Source: DASWIV01 sp036397475 | GTDB lineage: Bacteria > JAJVIF01 > JAPKYR01 | Length of the DNA stretch: 5,990 nucleotides | Assembly (NCBI GenBank): GCA_036397475.1 | Contig: DASWIV010000225.1 | Span: 1-5,990 of the forward strand | Reading direction: 5' to 3' | Part shown: positions 1-3,886 of the stretch, in pieces | Position numbering within the stretch: the first letter of the stretch is position 1 | How the letters are laid out: each line of letters begins with the position of its first letter | Made by a program: the position numbers and the translations under genes | Notes under the pieces: model-generated | Databases searched by the model: none | What the model saw: the letters and a program-made list of their open reading frames with translations, nothing else | What the model was told of the DNA's origin: nothing

Positions 1-2981
1 AGGGTTCCGAGCACTTCGCTTTCGCCCTGCCTGTTTCCGATAGTCAGGAATGTCTCAAGAGCTCTTTCACACGATTCGCGGGCTTCATCGAACAAACCGA
101 CTTCTAGATAAATCTCGCCGATAGAGAAATCGACCTTGCCTTCAATCATTAAATCCGCGCGATCACGCAAGGACTGTCTCAGCGCGGAAAAACACTCGTA
201 TGCTCTTTCGAATTCACCGCGCTCAAAATATACGATCCCGAGATTTCCCAGGGGGAACCTCTCCCCAATCGAGTCGCCGACTTCGCGGAAAATATCAAGT
301 GCCCGCCTGAAGTAACGGACCATCTCTTCCTGGCGTCCCGTATTCCTGCAGACGAGTCCAAGGTTGTTGTAAACCCGGGCAAGCTGTGAGCGGTCGACAG
401 TGGACGCAAGAATTCCGGCAGCCTGGTGAAAATATTCTTCGGCCGCTTCCATTTTGCCCATCAGGTAGCTCGTGGTTCCGGCTTCCTTGAGCGCGGCAGC
501 CTCAATTTCAGAGTTATCCTCTTCGCGCGCTATTTTGACAAGTTCCTCGGCGAGTTCGAGAGACCGGTTATGTTCGCTGACAGTTCTAAGGTAGACGCAT
601 TTTTCGAGAAGTGCCCTTAATTTGAGTTCCGCATCATCGAGGGCTTCAGCGAGGGACTGCAGTACCGAAACCGCATTTTCGTGGACAGATTTATCTGCCA
701 GGGGCTTGACCGAGTCGAGGAGATTGATGGTGATGTCGATCGCAAGCTGGTCGGTATTTTCAGGAGCCGGATAGAGGACTTCCGCATTAGTGAGGTGATC
801 GACAGCCATCTGGAACTGCTGGGCATGAAGCGCCCTTTTTCCGGCTTCCAGGTAATGACTGGCGGCGGTTTTCGATTCGCCGGCCTTTGCCAGATGGTAA
901 GCGATCAGATGATGTGGAAGATGGCTGTTATTGTCCTGGGCCATCTTCATCAATAATCGTGAGACCTCACGATGTCCGCGCTCGACATCTTCAGGAAGCA
1001 TCCCTCCGAGGATCGCCCTGTGAATCTGGTGATGGCTGAACACGTACCTGCCTTCTTCGCGTGGCTGGATAACGTTATGCTTCTTGATGAGGTTATTCAA
1101 TATATCAAGGATATCGTCACCAGGGGGAGTGAACATTTCCCTGATAATGTTCAAATCCCAGCTTTCGCCCTGGATCGCAGCGGTACGGAGAAGCAGGATC
1201 TCGTTGGCGCTCAGCCTGTTCACGCGCCTGTCCATGAGACTGTGAATTGACTCCGGTACTGCGAAGTCTTCAATGTCACCGTTAAAGACCCACTGATTAT
1301 CGGTTTTCTTCTGGATATATCCTTCATCTTCCATCAGGCTGGTAATCTCGAAGAGAAAGAAAGGATTTCCGCCAGCCATTTTTCGGATAGCGTCCGACAG
1401 AACCGAGAAATGAGCGGGATTCACGAAGGTATAAAGATTCGCAAGGATCTCGTCGAATTCCTCCCGGTTGATTCCCGGCAATTCAAGTATACGAGCGCTG
1501 TTGTTGTCATTTATTTCAGTAAGTAACTTAGAGAGAGAATGATCACCGACAGAAGAAGTTGAGTTTAAATCCTCGGGACGGTGAGTGGAGAAAATTACAA
1601 TGGGTGAATCCTTGATTCTCTTAAGCAGGAAGCCCAGAAAATCGATAGTGGAGTCGTCAGCGAGATGGAGATCGTCCAGAAACAGCAGGACAGGAGATGT
1701 GAGTGCGGCTTTTACGAGGAATGTCACAAGCAGGAAAGGGATGCTGGTGGCATCGGTGGTCTCGGACCCGGATGAATAACCTTTTGACCTGGAAATCCGG
1801 TGCTCGTCAATTAATCTCGCGAGGGGCCTTACGAGGCCGACATCATTACCAAGAACCACTTCAAGGCGTTGCTGGTCAGTAGCGCCGGGGATTTCGTCGA
1901 GGAATCCGATTATCGCGTCGAAAATTGAAGCAAAGGGCAGGGAGGTAACCGCGGATGTACATTTCCGGTAGAGGAAGAGGTGACGTGTCTGTTCGGTAGA
2001 TAATTTTCGCACGACCTCATCCACGATCCTGGTTTTTCCAATGCCGGCTTCGCCACACACCATGGTTAGCTCACCGCGTTTGGAGAGGAAGCTTCCCATG
2101 GTGTTATCGTACAGCCGCTCGACATCGGAGCGCCTGCCGATAAATCGCGTGCGCCTGTCGACCTGCACCCGGCTCTGTTGTCCCGAATCTTCTGAAGTCT
2201 GAGCCGCGAACTGGTTGCTTTTAGCCTGGAAATTCTGAATCAGCAGGTCGATTTCGTCTATGATGTCGACCAGTCTCATCCTGCCGATAGGGATAAAGTT
2301 CTGCCCTTTTTTCAGAAGAGCGTAGAGGGATTCAATAATTGTCCTGGAACCCGGATCGAGTTTTTCTCCAAGAGTTTTCTGGCAGAGAGCTTCCAGTTGT
2401 CCGAGGGCGAAATGCACATCTTTCTGCTTTTCGCGTGGGATAAGGGTATTTGAAGCCATGCCGAAGTCGATGATCTTGATGAACGGCCGCTCTCCCCCAA
2501 GCTGGGAGACCATGATGTTTCCGGAATGAAGATCGTCGTGGGAAAGCTTCCTTGCCTGGAGGAAGTCGAGCGTGGATAAGAGCTGCTGAGCTATTGTAAG
2601 CAGCGCCATCGGCTCCAGCCGCGCGTTACTGTTCTCCACAGTTCTAAGCGTGGAGCCTTCAATAAATTCCGTAACTATAAAATGAGTGGTTTCCTGGGAT
2701 CCGTCGACTTCAATTGTTTCTTCGCCAAGGTCTAGGATGCTGGCAATGTGCGGATGTCCACGCACCTGCATGGCCTTGTGGCTTTCTTTTTTCCATTCTT
2801 CGCCAAGGTCGATAGGAATGCCAGCGATAGTGCTCTTGATGATCTTGACGACGACGCGTCCCTGGAGAAGAGTATCGTAGGCCCTGAACGCGTGCGCGCT
2901 CAAGCCCGATCCGATATGCTCTTCGATCAGGTAACGGCCCTTAAGCCGAAGCCCAAGATATTCGCTAGCATCGTCAGCCAT
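1..2981 (-). CDS. Protein-kinase-like / STAND ATPase / TPR fusion protein (3' end beyond window)
   Basis: Uninterrupted reading frame of 993 codons, still open at base 1. Domains in order: (1) a kinase-like domain at about residues 15-250, with degenerate glycine loop (IGSGLSAHAF, 23-32), VVVK lysine K46, probable helix-C E66, hinge near 100-112, catalytic loop HDDLHSGN (148-155) and DFG (172-174); (2) an AAA/STAND NTPase at about 278-560, with Walker A GEAGIGKT (310-317), Walker B LLFLDD (432-437), THRPED (466-471) and the MalT-like GGNPFFL (537-543); (3) a helical region at about 575-740; (4) TPR-type repeats, clearest at 868-993. The order matches PknK-like kinases (known family), so a cytoplasmic signal-integrating role is inferred. 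A signal peptide or membrane segment is not visible. The ATG at 2981 is fixed by an in-frame TAA directly upstream; no Shine-Dalgarno is visible. The C-terminal output domain, if any, lies outside the window. Confidence 0.95.
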   Translation of the reverse strand, partial: MADDASEYLGLRLKGRYLIEEHIGSGLSAHAFRAYDTLLQGRVVVKIIKSTIAGIPIDLGEEWKKESHKAMQVRGHPHIASILDLGEETIEVDGSQETTHFIVTEFIEGSTLRTVENSNARLEPMALLTIAQQLLSTLDFLQARKLSHDDLHSGNIMVSQLGGERPFIKIIDFGMASNTLIPREKQKDVHFALGQLEALCQKTLGEKLDPGSRTIIESLYALLKKGQNFIPIGRMRLVDIIDEIDLLIQNFQAKSNQFAAQTSEDSGQQSRVQVDRRTRFIGRRSDVERLYDNTMGSFLSKRGELTMVCGEAGIGKTRIVDEVVRKLSTEQTRHLFLYRKCTSAVTSLPFASIFDAIIGFLDEIPGATDQQRLEVVLGNDVGLVRPLARLIDEHRISRSKGYSSGSETTDATSIPFLLVTFLVKAALTSPVLLFLDDLHLADDSTIDFLGFLLKRIKDSPIVIFSTHRPEDLNSTSSVGDHSLSKLLTEINDNNSARILELPGINREEFDEILANLYTFVNPAHFSVLSDAIRKMAGGNPFFLFEITSLMEDEGYIQKKTDNQWVFNGDIEDFAVPESIHSLMDRRVNRLSANEILLLRTAAIQGESWDLNIIREMFTPPGDDILDILNNLIKKHNVIQPREEGRYVFSHHQIHRAILGGMLPEDVERGHREVSRLLMKMAQDNNSHLPHHLIAYHLAKAGESKTAASHYLEAGKRALHAQQFQMAVDHLTNAEVLYPAPENTDQLAIDITINLLDSVKPLADKSVHENAVSVLQSLAEALDDAELKLRALLEKCVYLRTVSEHNRSLELAEELVKIAREEDNSEIEAAALKEAGTTSYLMGKMEAAEEYFHQAAGILASTVDRSQLARVYNNLGLVCRNTGRQEEMVRYFRRALDIFREVGDSIGERFPLGNLGIVYFERGEFERAYECFSALRQSLRDRADLMIEGKVDFSIGEIYLEVGLFDEARESCERALETFLTIGNRQGESEVLGT

Positions 2982-3066
2982 TTATATAATGTCGGGTGGA
3001 GTCAGGCAGGGATAATTAATTGAAGTTAATGTGAGCAAACGGCAGGTAAAGATAATCATGTAATGT

Positions 3067-3104
3067 TGCCGGAATGATGCCTTGCCCGGACTTCTGATCC
3101 GGCA
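3067..3104. repeat. 7-bp inverted repeat TGCCGGA/TCCGGCA
   Basis: TGCCGGA at 3067-3073 is the exact reverse complement of TCCGGCA at 3098-3104. A second, shorter stem is possible inside it: CCGGA (3086-3090) with TCCGG (3098-3102) around a 7-base loop, so the two pairings compete for the same right arm. Neither strand has a T-run next to the stem, so this is not a standard intrinsic terminator. It could be a leader hairpin of the kinase mRNA or a protein site, or chance. Confidence 0.4.
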
Positions 3105-3132
3105 GAAATTAAAAGCGATTTAATACAGGATT

Positions 3133-3153
3133 GCCAGTTTTAATCAGACTGGC
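3133..3153. repeat. 6-bp inverted repeat GCCAGT/ACTGGC
   Basis: GCCAGT (3133-3138) and ACTGGC (3148-3153) form a perfect stem with a 9-base loop. It lies about 30 bases past the stop of the small minus-strand ORF, where a terminator for that ORF would be expected. No U-tract follows on the minus strand, so any termination role would be weak or need a factor. The short stem could also be chance. Confidence 0.35.
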
Positions 3154-3184
3154 CGCTTAATTTACCTCAAGGGAATCGACGATT

Positions 3185-3436
3185 TTACCTGGGTTGTGAA
3201 CGGTCGGATTTTTCTTTTGTTCCAACCTGTCGAGATGTTCCCGGGGATTCCGGGGGATCGGAAGGATAAGTCGCGGGGATGCTCCATGTCGCGTTATCGG
3301 GTGCTTCATCCTGTTCAGCGATTATCGGGACGATATCCTTTTTGATTTTTTCCGGAATACCGCTGGAGTTTGCAAGCCTTCTCCAGGTAAACCCATCAGA
3401 ACCGATGAGGACGGCATCAGGTTTACGTCCTCTCAT
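3185..3436 (-). CDS. Possible small protein, 83 aa, faint IS630-like N-terminus
   Basis: The frame starts at ATG 3436 and ends at TAA 3185. I chose this start because GAGGAG sits 4 bases upstream (3441-3446) and a promoter-like pair lies a further 55 bases up; an in-frame ATG at 3607 would lie upstream of that promoter and has no such site. The product begins MRGRKPDAVLIG and continues with WRRLANS, a P-x-x-I step and DIVPIIAE. From memory, IS630-family transposases begin with a similar G-R-K/P start, then L..L..S...P..(I/L) and (R)xRIVLxAxEG. The second half (PATYPSDPPESPGTS onward) is proline/serine-rich and does not look like the helix-turn-helix expected next. It may be a decayed transposase 5' end, an unrelated small protein, or non-coding. 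Codon use looks similar to the neighbouring kinase gene by eye, which mildly favours coding. Confidence 0.35.
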   Translation of the reverse strand: MRGRKPDAVLIGSDGFTWRRLANSSGIPEKIKKDIVPIIAEQDEAPDNATWSIPATYPSDPPESPGTSRQVGTKEKSDRSQPR

Positions 3437-3440
3437 TTTG

Positions 3441-3446
3441 CTCCTC
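3441..3446 (-). promoter_or_regulatory. Shine-Dalgarno GAGGAG of the 83-aa ORF
   Basis: On the minus strand GAGGAG is followed by CAAA and then ATG (3436-3434), a 4-base spacing that is slightly short but workable. It is the main reason to place the start of the small ORF at 3436 rather than at the upstream ATG at 3607. Confidence 0.45.
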
Positions 3447-3500
3447 GAACCATGTATTTGCCTTTCCAAGCCAACCCGGCAAATTCTTTCAACTAATAAC

Positions 3501-3529
3501 TGTTTACACTGGAAGCGATTCTTCGTCAA
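3501..3529 (-). promoter_or_regulatory. Candidate sigma70-type promoter for the 83-aa ORF
   Basis: On the minus strand TTGACG (3529-3524) is followed after exactly 17 bases by TAAACA (3506-3501). The -35 box matches consensus at five of six positions; the -10 box matches only three, so the promoter would be modest. A start near 3494 would give a leader of roughly 58 bases ending in the GAGGAG site of the small ORF. Confidence 0.35.
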
Positions 3530-3607
3530 GGGGGAAAATGTTGAAAATTGAGGTAAATCCGGCTGGATAAAATACCGTTCACTTGTAAGCCGCGTCTGGC
3601 GTGACAT

Positions 3608-3799
3608 ACGTAAGGCATGCAGGATAAAAATTTTCAGGTTATATAATCAAGTCTAAATTTAAGCGCGATTAAGTAATAATATAAGTTTGCATAATATAAT
3701 AATTCGCTGTATCATGGTGACGATTATAAATTACAGGTTGGCGAGGAGTGCCGATAATTATATCCAGGTGCCAACGAGGCTTATGGATTGCTGATTTTT
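3608..3799. other. AT-rich intergenic stretch, no gene seen
   Basis: From about 3637 to 3710 the sequence is only about a quarter G+C and is full of TATAAT-like words, including TATAAT at 3642-3647 without a fitting -35 box. The 9-mer ATAATATAA occurs twice, at 3676-3684 and 3691-3699. I see no open frame with a plausible start in this stretch. It may be a region of easy melting, an activator or nucleoid-protein binding region, or simply unselected spacer. Confidence 0.5.
3737..3775. repeat. 6-bp inverted repeat GTTGGC/GCCAAC
   Basis: GTTGGC (3737-3742) pairs with GCCAAC (3770-3775) across a 27-base gap. A smaller alternative stem uses GGC (3740-3742) with GCC at 3750-3752. It lies about 50 bases upstream of the lipoprotein promoter, so any role would be as a protein-binding site rather than as part of that gene's leader. 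The arms are short and spacing is wide, so chance is a serious alternative. Confidence 0.25.
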
Positions 3800-3825
3800 C
3801 AGTATCTATATAGGTATAGATACTG
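3800..3825. promoter_or_regulatory. Perfect 11+11 bp palindrome, likely operator
   Basis: CAGTATCTATA (3800-3810) and TATAGATACTG (3815-3825) are exact reverse complements around the 4-base centre TAGG. The right arm ends directly against the TATAAT box at 3826, so the palindrome fills the place where the -35 element of the lipoprotein promoter should be; the hexamer at the expected position (TATCTA, 3803-3808) is not a -35 consensus. This position fits a dimeric regulator that either blocks polymerase or replaces the missing -35 contact. The regulator cannot be named from the sequence. Confidence 0.6.
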
Positions 3826-3831
3826 TATAAT
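3826..3831 (+). promoter_or_regulatory. -10 box TATAAT of the lipoprotein gene
   Basis: This is a perfect sigma70-type -10 hexamer, preceded directly by TG. No recognisable -35 box lies 16-18 bases upstream; the palindrome occupies that place. A transcript would begin near 3838 and carry a leader of about 33 bases that includes the AGGAGG site. Confidence 0.55.
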
Positions 3832-3854
3832 GACAAACAAAACGGACACCAGCG

Positions 3855-3860
3855 AGGAGG
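3855..3860 (+). promoter_or_regulatory. Ribosome binding site AGGAGG
   Basis: A full-consensus Shine-Dalgarno sequence lies 10 bases before the ATG at 3871. The spacing is a little longer than the usual 5-9 bases. It fixes the start of the lipoprotein, which is also where the signal peptide begins. Confidence 0.75.
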
Positions 3861-3861
3861 T

Positions 3862-3886
3862 ATTGCACTAATGAACAGAGTGCAAT
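3862..3886 (+). promoter_or_regulatory. Inverted repeat enclosing the lipoprotein start codon
   Basis: ATTGCAC (3862-3868) and GTGCAAT (3880-3886) are exact complements with an 11-base loop that carries the ATG at 3871-3873. In RNA this would put the start codon in a hairpin loop just after the AGGAGG site. It could tune translation initiation, or the DNA could be a protein site. A 7-bp stem is modest and no experiment is implied by the sequence alone. Confidence 0.4.

Larger units (their letters stand above)
2982..3184. other. Kinase-gene upstream region, no convincing promoter
   Basis: This AT-leaning stretch separates the kinase start from the small minus-strand ORF. On the minus strand the bases just before the ATG read CATTATATAA, with no purine-rich ribosome binding site within 15 bases. 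I could not find a well-spaced pair of consensus -35 and -10 boxes for the kinase gene. The stretch holds two short inverted repeats, listed separately, and no supportable gene. Transcription of the kinase could start here, or read through from the small ORF upstream, which lies on the same strand. Confidence 0.5.

Noticed and set aside
1..2981. Short plus-strand and alternate-frame reading frames within the kinase gene
   Set aside because: They lie wholly inside a 993-codon frame with clear kinase, ATPase and TPR motifs, and none has a convincing start signal or recognisable product.
3121..3160. Intrinsic terminator for the small ORF or the intergenic region
   Set aside because: The GCCAGT/ACTGGC stem is short and has no adjacent U-tract on either strand.
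3279..3551. Plus-strand frame of 90 codons opposite the small minus-strand ORF
   Set aside because: It has no ribosome binding site before its ATG, its product is an uneven mix rich in Leu, Ser and Ile with no recognisable motif, and the opposite strand carries better start signals.
3185..3607. Longer 140-residue version of the small minus-strand ORF
   Set aside because: The extra 57 residues lie across and upstream of the promoter-like pair, no ribosome binding site precedes the ATG at 3607, and the GAGGAG-ATG at 3436 is far better.
3748..3813. GTG-initiated 21-residue peptide after GAGGAG
   Set aside because: The purine tract overlaps the GTG, leaving no spacing for a ribosome, and the frame runs into the palindrome upstream of the lipoprotein promoter.
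2982..3870. Complete insertion sequence, CRISPR array, tRNA or known riboswitch in the intergenic region
   Set aside because: I found no paired terminal repeats with a transposase of full length, no regularly spaced repeats, no cloverleaf with a T-loop, and no riboswitch core that I recognise.
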